Shown: positions 26,402 to 37,594, counted from the first letter of the stretch. The stretch: 51,896 bases of DNA from Thiobacillus sp. 65-29 (GCA_001899775.1 MKWN01000029.1:8291-60186), one strand, 5' to 3'. Notes: generated by a model from the sequence alone, not told the origin. Translations and numbers: made by a program.

Positions 26402-27073
26402 TCACACGCCAAGTCGCCAATGCGACCTGGTCAGCGGCCCGGGTTCCCAGGGCGCGACACCGAGACACGGGCCGGGCAGGCGCCGATGCAGCGCTGCGAG
26501 ATTGTCTTCCAGGCACGCCATCGCGGGATCGATGACGTTGCCGACCCAGCCCGCCCAGGGCAGGCCGCGCCGCACGATCGCGTCCGCCGTGAGCAGCGCG
26601 TGGTTGAGACAGCCCAGGCGCAAGCCGACGACCAGCAGCACCGGCAGCCCGAGACGCGCGGCAAGATCGTCCATGTCTTCGTCTTCGCCGAGCGGCACGC
26701 GCCAACCGCCCGCGCCTTCGACCACCACCGCATCGGCGCGCGCCGCCAGGCGCGTGTACGCGTCGCCGACGCGATCCAGTTCGATGCGCACGCCCATTTG
26801 CGCGGCGGCGATGTGCGGCGCGATCGCCGCCGCGAAGCGATAGGGGTTGACGTCATCGATATCGGCGGCGACATTGGCCGCCTCAATCAGCGCGCTCACG
26901 TCCTCGTTCGGCATCCCCGGCGCGCAGCCCGCGGCCACCGGCTTCATCACTGCGACGCGCAGGCCCTGCGCACGCAGCGCATGCACCAGCGCCACCGCGA
27001 CGCGCGTCTTGCCGACGCCGGTGTCGGTGCCGGTGACGAAATAGCCGCGGGAAGCGGATGTTCCGCGGGTCAT
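26402..27073 (-). CDS. bioD: Dethiobiotin synthetase
   Basis: Closes the ureido ring of dethiobiotin from 7,8-diaminopelargonate, CO2 and ATP. The 223-residue protein has the P-loop GTDTGVGKTRVAVAL near the N-terminus, the conserved KPVAAGC stretch, and VVEGAGGWRVPL. It starts at an ATG overlapping the bioC stop (ATGA), placing it last in the biotin operon. bioA, which makes its substrate, is not in the window. Confidence 0.95.
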   Translation of the reverse strand: MTRGTSASRGYFVTGTDTGVGKTRVAVALVHALRAQGLRVAVMKPVAAGCAPGMPNEDVSALIEAANVAADIDDVNPYRFAAAIAPHIAAAQMGVRIELDRVGDAYTRLAARADAVVVEGAGGWRVPLGEDEDMDDLAARLGLPVLLVVGLRLGCLNHALLTADAIVRRGLPWAGWVGNVIDPAMACLEDNLAALHRRLPGPCLGVAPWEPGPLTRSHWRLGV

Positions 27074-27993
27074 CCGCTCAATCCGCCCCGCTTGCGCGCG
27101 ATTCTCATCTGGATCACCTGGCGGCCGTCCTCGAGGCGGGTCTTGTCGCCGGCCCAGGCGTGGCCATAGATCACTTCGAAGGTGGCGGGCAGGCGGCCGC
27201 CGGCACGATGCGCTTCGTAAGCCGCCTCCAGCCGCGTCCAGGTCGTCTTGCCGAACAGGCCGCGCCGGCGTGCAATCGCCGCGTTGTGCGCACCGAGGCC
27301 CTTGAGATCGCGCATCAGCGCGGCAAGATCCGTGTAGGTGAGGGTGAGCATTTCCATTTCCATTACCGGATGCGCGAAGCCGGCGTGCACCAGCATGTCG
27401 CCGATGTCGTGCAGGTCGACGAAACGGTTGACGTGCGGGGCATCGTCGATCGCGCCGAAAGCGGCGCGCAGTTCCTTCAGCGTATCGGGACCGAAGGTGG
27501 CGAACATCAGGAGGCCGCCCGGCGCGAGCACGCGATGAAAGCCCCTGAGCGCATCTTCGAGATCGCGCGCCCATTGCAGCGCCAGGCTCGACCAGACCAG
27601 CTGGACACTGTTCGCCGCCAGGGGCAGGCGACCGAGATCGGCGCACAGGAGCTGCGTGGGACGCGCACTTTGCGGCGTGAAACGTTGCAGCGTGCGCTGC
27701 GCCCAGCCCGGCTGCGGCACACGTGCACGCGCCGCGGCGAGCATGCGCGGCGCGATGTCGAGGCCGTACAGGCCGGCATCGGGATAGCGCGCGCGCAACT
27801 GTGCAAGGCCATGCCCCGTGCCGCAGCCGGCATCGAGCACGCGCTGGGGTTGCAGGTTCACGTAATCGAGGCGTGCGAGCAGGCGCTCGCCCACCTCGCG
27901 CTGCAGCACGGCGTGGGCGTCGTAATTCGGTGCGGCGCGGTCGAAGGCGCGGCGCACCTCGGCGAAATCGAGGGCGTTAATCGATGTGGGCAT
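27070..27993 (-). CDS. bioC: Malonyl-ACP O-methyltransferase
   Basis: Methylates malonyl-ACP with SAM to start pimeloyl chain synthesis. The 307 residues begin with AEVRRAFDRAAPNYDAHAVLQREVGERLL, typical of BioC, followed by SAM motif I VLDAGCGTGHGL and VWSSLALQWARDLEDALRGFHRVLAPGGLLMFATFGPDTLKEL. The purine-rich ribosome-binding site lies inside a palindromic repeat that directly precedes the gene. Confidence 0.95.
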   Translation of the reverse strand: MPTSINALDFAEVRRAFDRAAPNYDAHAVLQREVGERLLARLDYVNLQPQRVLDAGCGTGHGLAQLRARYPDAGLYGLDIAPRMLAAARARVPQPGWAQRTLQRFTPQSARPTQLLCADLGRLPLAANSVQLVWSSLALQWARDLEDALRGFHRVLAPGGLLMFATFGPDTLKELRAAFGAIDDAPHVNRFVDLHDIGDMLVHAGFAHPVMEMEMLTLTYTDLAALMRDLKGLGAHNAAIARRRGLFGKTTWTRLEAAYEAHRAGGRLPATFEVIYGHAWAGDKTRLEDGRQVIQMRIARKRGGLSG

Positions 27994-28004
27994 GGCGTTT
28001 GCCC

Positions 28005-28026
28005 CCTCTCTCGCTTGCGGGAGAGG
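28005..28026. repeat. CCTCTC...GAGAGG palindrome overlapping the bioC ribosome-binding site
   Basis: CCTCTCTCGC-TT-GCGGGAGAGG: 10-bp arms that pair apart from one G-T position. It ends 12 bases upstream of the bioC ATG on the transcribed strand, so the purine-rich arm supplies the likely Shine-Dalgarno sequence. A relative of this repeat lies between bioH and bioF. Confidence 0.7.
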
Positions 28027-28129
28027 GTTGGGGAGAGGGGCCGGTGTGGATGTGGCGCTCGCCCCCTCGCCCGCTTCTCTCTCCATGTCCACGCTCGCTC
28101 GCGGATCGGAAAGCACGCGATGATCCCGC

Positions 28130-28876
28130 TCATTCGCCACGCACGAATCCTCCCAGCGCCGCCGCCACCGCCTCGGGATGCGACAGGTGCGGCGCGTGCG
28201 CGGCGCGCGTGATGGCCACATGCTGCGCGTGCGGCAGCGCGGCCGCAAGCGACGCGCCGGCACCGGATGGCGTGAGGGTGTCGAGCGCGCCGTGCAGCAC
28301 CAGGGTCGGCTGCGCGATGCGCGGCAGTTCGGCGCGCAGATCGGTGGTGCGCAGGATATCGAGTCCAGCGGCAAGCGCAGCCGGATCCGCGGGCTGCGCA
28401 GCAAAGAGCGTCTGCCGCAGTTGCTGGAGCAGCGCGCGCTGATCGTCCATGCCCCGCGTCTGCAAGCTGAGAAAGCGCAGCAAGGTGGCCTCGGGGTCGG
28501 TGAGCAGGGCCGCACCGAAGGCGTCGAGATCGGCCGCCGCGATGCCGTGCGCCCAGCCGGCGCCGGCAACGAAGCGCGGCGTCGTCGCCAGCAGCACCAG
28601 CCGCGCGATGCGCTGCGGGTGGTCGATCGCGGCGCGCAGTGCGACCTGCCCGCCGAGCGACCAGCCGACAAGCGTCGCGCCGTCGGGCACGGTGTGCGCG
28701 AAATCGTCGGCCCAGGCGGCGAGCGTGTTCGCCGCCAGCGGTGCGCGGCCGCCGTGCCCCGGCAGGTCGGCCGCGTGCACGTCGAAGTCCCCTGCGAGTC
28801 GCGCGGCGAGGGCATCGAACACACGCGCGTTCATGCCCCAGCCGTGCAGGAGCACGATGATCGGTCTAACGTTCAT
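28130..28876 (-). CDS. bioH: Pimeloyl-ACP methyl ester carboxylesterase
   Basis: Alpha/beta hydrolase that cleaves the methyl ester of pimeloyl-ACP and so ends the BioC/BioH pathway. The 248-residue protein has the oxyanion motif LLHGWGMN, the nucleophile elbow GWSLGG, the acid Asp in LVLHGALDTLTP and the catalytic His in AAHAPHLSHPE. It sits between bioF and bioC on the same strand. Confidence 0.95.
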   Translation of the reverse strand: MNVRPIIVLLHGWGMNARVFDALAARLAGDFDVHAADLPGHGGRAPLAANTLAAWADDFAHTVPDGATLVGWSLGGQVALRAAIDHPQRIARLVLLATTPRFVAGAGWAHGIAAADLDAFGAALLTDPEATLLRFLSLQTRGMDDQRALLQQLRQTLFAAQPADPAALAAGLDILRTTDLRAELPRIAQPTLVLHGALDTLTPSGAGASLAAALPHAQHVAITRAAHAPHLSHPEAVAAALGGFVRGE

Positions 28877-28935
28877 GGCGATTCACCGCTCCGGAACATG
28901 AAACGACGAGCGCCTTGAACGTTTCCCTCTCCCCG

Positions 28936-28959
28936 CCCTCTCCCGCAAGCGGGAGAGGG
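28936..28959. repeat. Perfect 11-bp palindrome between bioF and bioH
   Basis: CCCTCTCCCGC-AA-GCGGGAGAGGG: perfect 11-bp arms with a 2-base loop in the 112-base gap between bioF and bioH. In the operon transcript it would form a very stable hairpin that might stabilise RNA ends or attenuate the downstream genes. It is the same repeat type as the element before bioC. Confidence 0.75.
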
Positions 28960-28988
28960 GGACAAAGTCTCGCAACGCGAGTTTCACG

Positions 28989-30149
28989 CTAAATGACGGC
29001 ATGGAGCGCTTCCACCAGGCGGGTGATGTCGGCTTCACTGTGCAGCGCCGACAGGGTGATGCGCAGGCGCGCGCTGCCGGCCGGCACGGTGGGTGGACGG
29101 ATCGCCGGCACCCACAGGCCGCGTGCGCGTAGCGCGTGCGCGACGCGCAGCACCTCGGCGTTGTCACCGATGACGAGAGGCTGGATCGCGGTCTGCGACG
29201 CCATGAGCGTGCCGCGCGGCAGCTCGGCGAGCCCGCTGCGCAACTGCGCGATGCGGGCAGCGAGATGAGCACGCCGCGCATCGCCCGCCGCGATCTGGCG
29301 CAGGCTCTCCACGAGACAGGCGGCGAGCAGCGGCGGCGTTGCGGTGGTATAGACGTAGGTGCGCGCCGTCTGCACCAGCCAGGCGATGACGTCGGCGTGC
29401 GCGGCGACCGCGGCGCCGGCGACGCCGGCCGCCTTGCCCAGGGTGGCGAGATAGATCACGCGGTCGCTGGCGCGCGCGCGTTCGGTGAGCCCGCCACGCC
29501 CGTCGCCGAGCACGCCAAAGCCGTGCGCGTCGTCGAGATAGAGCCAGGCGTCGTGGCGTTCGGCGAGATCGAGCAGCGCGTCGACCGGCGCGATGTCGCC
29601 GTCCATGCTGAACACCAGGTCGGAGACGATGAGCTTGTCCGCCGCCTTGCTCGCCGCGAGCTGGCCTTCCAGTTGCGCGAGATCGAGGTGGCGATAGCGG
29701 GTGAAGGCGGCGCCCGACAACTGCGCGCCGTCGACGAGCGAGGCGTGGTTGAGGCGGTCGGCGAACACTTCGCTGCGCCGCCCGGCGAGCGCGGGAATGA
29801 CGCCCAGATTGGCCTGATAGCCGGACGAGAACAGCAATGCCGCGGGCTTGCCGACGAAGCGCGCGAACGCGGTCTCGAACTCGTGGTGGTAGCGGTGCTG
29901 CCCGCTGACGAGATGGGCGGCGCCGGCGCCCACGCCGCACACCTCGAGCGCGGCGTGCGCGGCGGCAACCAGCGCGGGATCGGCGGCCAGGCCCAGGTAG
30001 TCGTTGCTGCAAAAGGCGAGCAGCGTCTCCCCGTCGATTTCGAGCGCAGCACCCGATCTGCCGTCGCGCACCGTATGGGTACGCGCCAGATGTTCGGTGC
30101 GTGCCTTGGCCAGCCCCTGCTGCAGGCGGGCCAGCGCCGCGTGGGTCAC
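28989..30149 (-). CDS. bioF: 8-amino-7-oxononanoate synthase
   Basis: PLP enzyme that condenses pimeloyl-ACP (or CoA) with alanine. The 386-residue protein shows CSNDYLGLA near residue 50, the PLP-aspartate segment [12 protein letters not shown], and the Schiff-base lysine in [15 protein letters not shown]. The GTG start at 30149 overlaps the bioB stop (GTGA); the upstream in-frame codons lie inside bioB and look like shadow sequence. Confidence 0.95.
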   Translation of the reverse strand: MTHAALARLQQGLAKARTEHLARTHTVRDGRSGAALEIDGETLLAFCSNDYLGLAADPALVAAAHAALEVCGVGAGAAHLVSGQHRYHHEFETAFARFVGKPAALLFSSGYQANLGVIPALAGRRSEVFADRLNHASLVDGAQLSGAAFTRYRHLDLAQLEGQLAASKAADKLIVSDLVFSMDGDIAPVDALLDLAERHDAWLYLDDAHGFGVLGDGRGGLTERARASDRVIYLATLGKAAGVAGAAVAAHADVIAWLVQTARTYVYTTATPPLLAACLVESLRQIAAGDARRAHLAARIAQLRSGLAELPRGTLMASQTAIQPLVIGDNAEVLRVAHALRARGLWVPAIRPPTVPAGSARLRITLSALHSEADITRLVEALHAVI

Positions 30150-31132
30150 AGCGGTTGCAGTCCCAGCGTATCGAACAGCCGCTGGTCGCGTTCCCACTCG
30201 GGGTTGCCGGTGGTCAAGAGCTTGTCGCCGTAGAAGATGGAATTGGCGCCGGCGAGGAAGCACAGCGCCTGCGTCGCGTCGCTCATCTGCTGGCGCCCGG
30301 CGGACAGGCGCACCAGGCTTCGCGGCAGCGCGATGCGCGCCACCGCCACGGTGCGCACGAACTCCAGGGGATCGAGCGCCGGCGCGTCGGCCAGCGGCGT
30401 GCCTTCGACACGCACCAGCATGTTGATCGGCACCGACTCAGGCTGGGGGTCGAGCGCGGCGAGTTGCGCGATGAGGCCGGCGCGCTGCACGCGGGACTCG
30501 CCCATGCCGACGATGCCGCCACAGCAGACGCGCAATCCCGCTCCGCGCACACGCGTCAGGGTGTCGAGGCGATCCTGGTAGGCCCGCGTGGAAATGATCT
30601 CACCGTAGAATTCGGGTGCGGTGTCGAGATTATGGTTGTAGTAGTCGAGGCCGGCCGCCTTCAGTTCCTCCGCCTGGCCGTCCTTCAGGAGACCGAGCGT
30701 GGCGCAGGTCTCCAGCCCCAGCGCCTTCACCCCGCGCACCATCTCCACCACGGAGCCGAGATCGTTCGGCTTCGGCCCGCGCCAGGCCGCCCCCATGCAG
30801 AACCGCGTGGCACCGGCGTCGCGTGCGGCACGCGCGGCGTCCAGCACGGTGTCGAGCGCGAGCATCGCCTGTTTTTCGACGCCGGTATCGTGGCGCGCCG
30901 ACTGCGGGCAGTAGCTGCAATCCTCGGGGCAGCCGCCGGTCTTGATCGACACCAGCGTGGAACGCTGGATGCGGTTCGGATCGAAATGTGCGCGATGCAC
31001 GGTCTGTGCGCGGAACATCAGGTCGGCGAACGGCAGTTCGAACAGCGCCTGGATGGCGTCGAGCGCATGCGGCGGCATCTCCGTAGTGGAAAGGGAAGCA
31101 GCGCCGATGCCCGGCGTCGTCATGTCGTTCAT
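30146..31132 (-). CDS. bioB: Biotin synthase
   Basis: Radical-SAM enzyme that inserts sulfur into dethiobiotin. The radical-SAM cysteines are in [21 protein letters not shown], and the [2Fe-2S] region includes [13 protein letters not shown]. The length is 328 residues from the ATG at 31132, which overlaps the stop of the upstream membrane-protein gene (ATGA). A second ATG at 31123 has better spacing from GAGGA and cannot be excluded. It precedes bioF with a four-base overlap. Confidence 0.96.
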   Translation of the reverse strand: MNDMTTPGIGAASLSTTEMPPHALDAIQALFELPFADLMFRAQTVHRAHFDPNRIQRSTLVSIKTGGCPEDCSYCPQSARHDTGVEKQAMLALDTVLDAARAARDAGATRFCMGAAWRGPKPNDLGSVVEMVRGVKALGLETCATLGLLKDGQAEELKAAGLDYYNHNLDTAPEFYGEIISTRAYQDRLDTLTRVRGAGLRVCCGGIVGMGESRVQRAGLIAQLAALDPQPESVPINMLVRVEGTPLADAPALDPLEFVRTVAVARIALPRSLVRLSAGRQQMSDATQALCFLAGANSIFYGDKLLTTGNPEWERDQRLFDTLGLQPL

Positions 31133-31590
31133 TCCTCGACCTCGATATCCATGTCCTGCCACGGCTCGCGCGCCGCCCGATAAATGTCGTACAGCGCCCA
31201 GGGCACGATGATCGCCACCGCGAGCCCCTGCACCAGAACCAGCCCCTGCCAGCCGTCGAACAGACCGTAGATGCCCGGTCCGAACACCATCAGGCTCCCC
31301 ATCACGCCATAAAAGCGGTAGCCTGCCCACTTGTTGTAATGCACGGCACGCGCGTTGGGGTGGTGGGCGATGCTGGCGTAGACGAAAATCGACGCGCCCA
31401 GCCAGATCATGATCGGCGGCAGCGACATCACCAGGGGCAGAAACGTGACGTGCTGGTCAGCCAAAAGTTTGCCGATGAGGAGCGCGCTGAGCGAGACCAG
31501 CAGCGCGGCCACAGTGAAGATGTTGAACAGTTGCGCAGCGCGGCGGCAGGACGATGCGGAAATGAGGCGGTGCGCGGTCATGGCGCGCAT
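31129..31590 (-). CDS. Predicted four-helix membrane protein heading the biotin operon
   Basis: About 153 residues with four hydrophobic segments (approximately residues 21-42, 53-71, 92-110 and 116-133 from the chosen start) and an acidic tail ending DIEVEE. No family was recognised. Its stop overlaps the bioB start, so it is likely co-transcribed and coupled with the biotin genes. A transport role for a biotin precursor would be a guess. Start codons at 31632, 31590 and 31581 are all possible; none has a strong ribosome-binding site. Confidence 0.7.
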   Translation of the reverse strand: MRAMTAHRLISASSCRRAAQLFNIFTVAALLVSLSALLIGKLLADQHVTFLPLVMSLPPIMIWLGASIFVYASIAHHPNARAVHYNKWAGYRFYGVMGSLMVFGPGIYGLFDGWQGLVLVQGLAVAIIVPWALYDIYRAAREPWQDMDIEVEE

Positions 31591-31665
31591 TTTCGGGGGC
31601 GCGGCCGCGGCTGTCAAATACAGACCAGACAAGAATTGAACATTCGCTCACTATTCAGGCAACTC

Positions 31666-32334
31666 ATGCCCCCGGCCTGCCTGCTGTGCGGGGCGGACGC
31701 TGGCGTATATCCCGTCTGCACCGCCTGTCTGGACGACCTGCCGTGGCACACCCAGCCGCACTGCCCGCGCTGCGCCAGCCCCACACCCGACGGCAGCGTT
31801 TGCGGCGCCTGCCTCCAGCGTGCGCCGGCGTTCGACCGCACCGTCGCCGCGCTGGCCTACGCCTTCCCCGCCGACCGCCTGGTGCCGCGCCTGAAATACG
31901 GCGGCCAGCTCGCCGCCGCGCCGCTCTTGGGCACCTGCCTCGCCGAAGCCGCCGCCGATGCACCCCGCCCCGACCGTCTCGTCGCCATGCCGCTGCATCC
32001 CGCGCGGCTGCGCCAGCGCGGCTTCAACCCCGCCGCCGAGCTCGCGCGCGTCGTCGCCGAACAGCTCGGCCTGCCGCTGGATGCCGATTGCTGCCGCCGC
32101 GTGCGCGACACCCCGCCGCAGGTCGCGCTGAAATACGACGCACGCCGCCGCAACGTGCGCGGCGCGTTCGCCTGCGGCGGCGACGTCGCCGGCCTGCACA
32201 TCGCACTCGTCGACGACGTCATGACCACCGGCACCAGCCTCGACGAGCTCGCTGCCACCTTCAAGCGCGCCGGTGCGCGCGAAATCAGTTGCTGGGTGGC
32301 GGCACGCACGCTGCCGCCGGGGGAGAAGCGCTGA
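31666..32334 (+). CDS. comF: ComF-family phosphoribosyltransferase-like protein
   Basis: A 222-residue relative of ComF/GntX, associated with DNA uptake or utilisation. N-terminal zinc-binding cysteines occur in pairs (CLLCG, CPRC, CGAC), followed by a type I phosphoribosyltransferase fold with the PRPP motif ALVDDVMTTGTSLDELA. The first third carries the ComF stretch LVAMPLHPARLRQRGFNPAAELAR. It is divergent from the biotin operon. A TTG start at 31636 would add ten residues, which is also plausible because the first cysteine lies close to the chosen ATG. Confidence 0.92.
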   Translation: MPPACLLCGADAGVYPVCTACLDDLPWHTQPHCPRCASPTPDGSVCGACLQRAPAFDRTVAALAYAFPADRLVPRLKYGGQLAAAPLLGTCLAEAAADAPRPDRLVAMPLHPARLRQRGFNPAAELARVVAEQLGLPLDADCCRRVRDTPPQVALKYDARRRNVRGAFACGGDVAGLHIALVDDVMTTGTSLDELAATFKRAGAREISCWVAARTLPPGEKR

Positions 32335-32384
32335 GCCTCAGATCACGCACGGCCCCTCGGGACCTGCCTTGCTCCAGCGGCCAA

Positions 32385-33431
<1,047 letters not shown>

Positions 33432-33604
33432 ATGTCCTCCCTGCGAGCCGCTTCGCGCATTCCGATTCAGCCGAAGCGGTTTTCATCATAGGAGATGCCG
33501 AATCGTTCGTCACCCCGATGAACGCCGCGGTCCGGACCCTTGATCCGGCTGGCGCGCGCACCCGAACTGCACCGTGCAGGCTTCCGGCGACGCACCATCC
33601 CCGC

Positions 33605-34732
33605 TCAGATCCATGTCTCCTCCACCGCAAAGATCCGCCGGTGCTCGCGCATGGCGTAGCGGTCGGTCATGCCGGCGATGTAGTCGGCGACGGCGCGCGC
33701 GCCTTCGAGGGATTCGCGTTCCTGGTGCTCGGGCGGCAGCAGGCGGGCATCTCCGGTGAAGGCGGCATAGAGGTCGCTGATGATGCGGCTGGCCTTCGCG
33801 CTCATGCGCGCGACCCTGTAATGCCGGTACAGGTGGCGCAGCAGAAAGCGTTTGAGTTCGCGGTGCTCGTCGAGCAGGGCGGGGCTGAACGCGGCGAGAG
33901 GCGGGGCGGCGCGCACCTCGTCGATGCTCGTGACGCCGGCACGCTCGATGTTGGCGCGGGTGGTATCGACGAGGTCGAGGACCAGGGTGTTGATGATGCG
34001 GCGTACGGTTTCGGTGACGACGCGGCGACCCGTGAGCACCGGATATTTCGCGCGCACTTCGTCGAGGTGACGGGCGAAAATCTGTACCTCGCTCAATTGT
34101 TCCAGGGTGATGAGGCCGGAACGCAGGCCGTCGTCGACGTCGTGGTTGTTGTAGGCGATCTCGTCGGCGAGGTTGGCGATCTGCGCTTCGAGCGAGGGCT
34201 GCTGCTTGTCGATGAAGCGCCGCCCGACCTCGCCGAGCTTCTCCGCGTGAGCGAGCGAGCAGTGCTTGAGAATGCCTTCGCGCGCCTCGAAGCTGAGATT
34301 CAGCCCGTCGAATTCGGCATAGCGCTCTTCCAGCAGGTCGACCACGCGCAGCGATTGCAGGTTGTGTTCGAAGCCGCCGTGCTCGCGCATGCAGGCGTTC
34401 AACGCGTCCTGTCCAGCGTGGCCGAAGGGGGTGTGACCAAGGTCGTGCGCCAGCGCGACGGCCTCGACGAGATCCTCATTCACATGGAGCAGGCGGGCGA
34501 TGGTGCGGCCGATCTGCGCGACTTCGAGACTGTGGGTGAGGCGCGTGCGAAAAAGATCGCCTTCGTGGTTGACGAACACCTGGGTCTTGTATTCCAGGCG
34601 GCGAAAGGCGGTGGAATGGATGATGCGGTCGCGGTCGCGCTGGAATTCCGAGCGTGGCGCGGCGGGGGGTTCGGTGTGCAGGCGGCCGCGGCTCGTGGCG
34701 GACTGAGCGGCGTAGGGAGCAAGTTCGATCAT
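33605..34732 (-). CDS. dgt: Deoxyguanosinetriphosphate triphosphohydrolase-like protein
   Basis: HD-domain dNTPase that releases triphosphate from dNTPs. The 375 residues carry the metal motif residues in [12 protein letters not shown] and [14 protein letters not shown], preceded by [24 protein letters not shown], the conserved substrate region. The size fits the shorter dgt-like group rather than E. coli Dgt. The ATG at 34732 begins [10 protein letters not shown]. It lies 64 bases after the last nir gene. In related genomes it commonly follows aroB, which here is 11 kb away. Confidence 0.93.
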   Translation of the reverse strand: MIELAPYAAQSATSRGRLHTEPPAAPRSEFQRDRDRIIHSTAFRRLEYKTQVFVNHEGDLFRTRLTHSLEVAQIGRTIARLLHVNEDLVEAVALAHDLGHTPFGHAGQDALNACMREHGGFEHNLQSLRVVDLLEERYAEFDGLNLSFEAREGILKHCSLAHAEKLGEVGRRFIDKQQPSLEAQIANLADEIAYNNHDVDDGLRSGLITLEQLSEVQIFARHLDEVRAKYPVLTGRRVVTETVRRIINTLVLDLVDTTRANIERAGVTSIDEVRAAPPLAAFSPALLDEHRELKRFLLRHLYRHYRVARMSAKASRIISDLYAAFTGDARLLPPEHQERESLEGARAVADYIAGMTDRYAMREHRRIFAVEETWI

Positions 34733-34796
34733 GGCGGGTTTTCCTGGGGGCAAGGCGCAAGTCTGCCGCAAACCGGGGGCCTTCCGCCAGCGGGGA

Positions 34797-36089
34797 TCAG
34801 CGATGCGGGCCAGCGGGCGCCGCCGCCTGCAAAGGCACACGCTTCACTTCCTGCAAGCTGGCGCTGTCGTAGACGACGAGCGTGCCGCCCACGCTCACCA
34901 GCGCATGCCGGCCGCCGCGGCTGAAGGCGAGGCGTGCTGCCGCGCCGGGCTGCGGGCAAACACGGCCGGCGGCTACGAGCTTCGCCTTGTCGATGAAGAC
35001 GAAACAGCCGCGCAGCGCGCCGTCGAAGCCGCCCAGCCAGACGTAAGGGCTGGCGTCGTGGCTGGTGAGACGGCACCCGGGTGCACCGACGGCGATGTGT
35101 CGCAACACCTGCCAGGTATCGCGATCCAGCACGCTGACCACACCCTCCGCGCAGTTCGGCAGCGCGAGCACGGGGCGCCCGGCATGCGCCCAGGCCGTGG
35201 CGCCGCCGGCGTGCGGACGGCCGGGCAGCGGCGTGCGCCGAATCGCGCGGCGCACGTCGAGATGCACGACGTGCGCGGTCGCGCCGTCGGGCGACACGCC
35301 GATCATGTGCTCGAAGGACGGCTCGAAGAAAAAGTCCGCGATGGGCGTGTCGAGACGGCTGCGGCGCGGCGCGAACGGGCCTTCGACGACGTGACCTTCG
35401 CGCAGCTTGAAGTCGTGCACCAGCCCCTCGTAGACCGGCTGGGGATTCACCTCATAGGACATCTCCCAGGCTTCGGGCAGGTCGCTGAAGACGGCGATGA
35501 AGCTGTGCCGCGGCGTGGCATCGACCACGCGGGCGACGCCCGAGCCGAGCCCGTCCTTGTTATGCACGGGAATGCGGCGGATGAGCGCGAGATCGTCCGC
35601 GTCCAGTGCCACCAGAGTGTGCGGGGCGGCGTTGCCGGCCATCAAGACGCGGCCGTCCGCGGACAGCGCCACGCTGCGCAATTCGCTGCCGACGCGAATT
35701 TCCGCCACGCTGCGCAGGGCGGGGAGATCAAGCTTGCGCACCCAGCCGTCACGCGTGGCGAGGAAGGCGAAGCGGCCGTCTGGCGAGACCGGCGGCGCGT
35801 CCGTGAGTGCGTGATCGAGGACGATGCGCCGCAGCGGAACAAAGCCGTCTCCGTCGAGCAGGGTGAGCTGGCGGTCGGTGGGGTCAGCCAGCAGCACGAG
35901 CGTGCGCAGGTCGGTAGCGTGGGCGGGCGCATCCTGCGGCGCCGCATGCACGGAGCGCGAGGCGCGGATGGCAGCCTCGTCGCCTGGCCATACCGGCGCG
36001 TCAGCGCCGCCACGCGCGAGCGCGACCCATACCATCAGGCTCAGCGCCAGCGCCGCCTGGCGAATACCGCCCTGCCCTGCCCACCCCAT
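34797..36089 (-). CDS. Extra cytochrome d1-type beta-propeller protein without heme c domain
   Basis: A 430-residue exported protein (signal-like segment [18 protein letters not shown]) related to the d1 domains of NirS, NirN and NirF. Propeller-blade repeats are visible: [38 protein letters not shown] and [27 protein letters not shown], which parallel blades of the NirN encoded just upstream. There is no CxxCH motif. It begins 14 bases after nirN and ends the nir operon. It could bind or process heme d1, but the operon already has a separate NirF, so its function is unclear. Confidence 0.8.
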   Translation of the reverse strand: MGWAGQGGIRQAALALSLMVWVALARGGADAPVWPGDEAAIRASRSVHAAPQDAPAHATDLRTLVLLADPTDRQLTLLDGDGFVPLRRIVLDHALTDAPPVSPDGRFAFLATRDGWVRKLDLPALRSVAEIRVGSELRSVALSADGRVLMAGNAAPHTLVALDADDLALIRRIPVHNKDGLGSGVARVVDATPRHSFIAVFSDLPEAWEMSYEVNPQPVYEGLVHDFKLREGHVVEGPFAPRRSRLDTPIADFFFEPSFEHMIGVSPDGATAHVVHLDVRRAIRRTPLPGRPHAGGATAWAHAGRPVLALPNCAEGVVSVLDRDTWQVLRHIAVGAPGCRLTSHDASPYVWLGGFDGALRGCFVFIDKAKLVAAGRVCPQPGAAARLAFSRGGRHALVSVGGTLVVYDSASLQEVKRVPLQAAAPAGPHR

Positions 36090-36103
36090 CGTCGTGACGC
36101 GGA

Positions 36104-37594
36104 TCAGTGGCTGGTGCCGGCCGAACGGGTGATCTTGTTGTACACGTTGTACTTGCCGGAGGGCTTCTTCATCGGGATGCGCTTGACCTCCCGCAGGGTG
36201 TCTGCGTCGTAGATCACCAGCGCGCCATCGTTTTCCCAGATGCTCACCAGCGCGTATTTGCCGTCGCGGGTGAATTCGACGTGGGCCGCGGTCTTGCCGG
36301 GTTCGGGGCGCAGCACGTGCGCGACTTCGAGCGTGTCCTTGTCGATGAGGTGCATCACGTCGCGGCTCGCCGGATCGCCGGTGGCGAAACCGTCGGTCCA
36401 GGCGTAGCGCGTATTCTCGTGGCTGCGCATGAAGAAGCCGGGGCCGAGCGTCTTGATCTCCTTCACCGTCTGCCAGGTCTGCATGTCGATGACACTCACC
36501 ACACCCGCCTTCATGTTGGGCGTGGCCATGACCGGGTGCCCCTGATAGTCCCAAGTGATGCCGGAGCCGAGGTGCGGCATGCCGGGAAGGGCCAGTTCCG
36601 CGATTTTCTGTCCGGAATCGAGGTCGACCACCTGCCCCTTGTGGCTGTCGCGCGCGCTGCCGATCAGCAGCTTGTAGGACTGGTCGAAGAAGAAGTCGTC
36701 GAGGTAGTCGTCGACCGCGATGCGGCGTACGGGAAAGTCCCGCTTCGTGTAGTCGATCTCCCACACTTCGCGGGTGTCCTTCAGCGCCGCGACGAAGCTG
36801 CCACGCGGCTCGGCCTGGTACACGGCGGACACGCGCGAGGAGACGCCGTCCTGCCCGACGGTGGGAATAACCTTGATGACGCGCAGGTCGGTGGCGTCGA
36901 GCAGCACCAGGCTGTGCGGCAGATAGTTGCCGACCAGGAGCGTCCGCCCGTCTCCGGACACGGCGAGGTTGCGCGTGTTGAGGCCGGCGCGCACCTCGGC
37001 TACGGTCTTCAGGCTGTAGAGGTCGAACTTGCTGATCCAGCCGTCGCGCGAGGCGAAGTAGACGAAGCGCCCGGTGGGCGAGAACTTGGGCCCGCCGTGC
37101 AGGGCGAAGCGCGTGGCGAAGCGGTGGATCGGCTCGAAACGGTCGCCGTCGAGGATGGTGGCGTGATGGTCGCCGAGCTCCACCACCACGAAGAGATTGT
37201 GCGGATCGGCCTCGAACACGGGGCGCGCCGGCAGTTTCGCCGATGGCACATGACGCACGCGGGTGGCGGCGATTTCCTTTGCGCCCCACACCGGCGTCTG
37301 CGCCAGCGGCGTGTAGATGAAATCGGCGAGTGCCTCGATCTCGGCCGCGGCGAGCTTGCCGGAGAACCCCGCCATCTGGCTCGCGGCGCGACCCTGGGTG
37401 ATGACCTTGACCGCCTCGCCGCGGCGCAGGCGCGACAGGTTTTCCGGCAGGAGCGCCGGGCCGATGCCGCCCAGGCGTCCGGCGCCGTGACAACTGGCGC
37501 AGTGCTCCGCATAGCGTTTCGCCGCGTCGGGTGCGGGGTCGGCCAGCGCGGCGCCCGCCACGAAGAACGCGAAACCGAACAGGAGACTACGCAT
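36104..37594 (-). CDS. nirN: Dihydro-heme d1 dehydrogenase NirN
   Basis: Periplasmic protein that oxidises dihydro-heme d1 in the final step of d1 synthesis. The 496 residues consist of a signal peptide, a cytochrome c domain with CASCH at 32-36, and a d1-type eight-bladed propeller. ATG at 37594 is used, because the open frame upstream begins at a TTG inside nirJ. It overlaps the nirJ end by eight bases. NirS in the same operon is its close relative but has different surrounding residues and a longer N-terminus. Confidence 0.9.
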   Translation of the reverse strand: MRSLLFGFAFFVAGAALADPAPDAAKRYAEHCASCHGAGRLGGIGPALLPENLSRLRRGEAVKVITQGRAASQMAGFSGKLAAAEIEALADFIYTPLAQTPVWGAKEIAATRVRHVPSAKLPARPVFEADPHNLFVVVELGDHHATILDGDRFEPIHRFATRFALHGGPKFSPTGRFVYFASRDGWISKFDLYSLKTVAEVRAGLNTRNLAVSGDGRTLLVGNYLPHSLVLLDATDLRVIKVIPTVGQDGVSSRVSAVYQAEPRGSFVAALKDTREVWEIDYTKRDFPVRRIAVDDYLDDFFFDQSYKLLIGSARDSHKGQVVDLDSGQKIAELALPGMPHLGSGITWDYQGHPVMATPNMKAGVVSVIDMQTWQTVKEIKTLGPGFFMRSHENTRYAWTDGFATGDPASRDVMHLIDKDTLEVAHVLRPEPGKTAAHVEFTRDGKYALVSIWENDGALVIYDADTLREVKRIPMKKPSGKYNVYNKITRSAGTSH

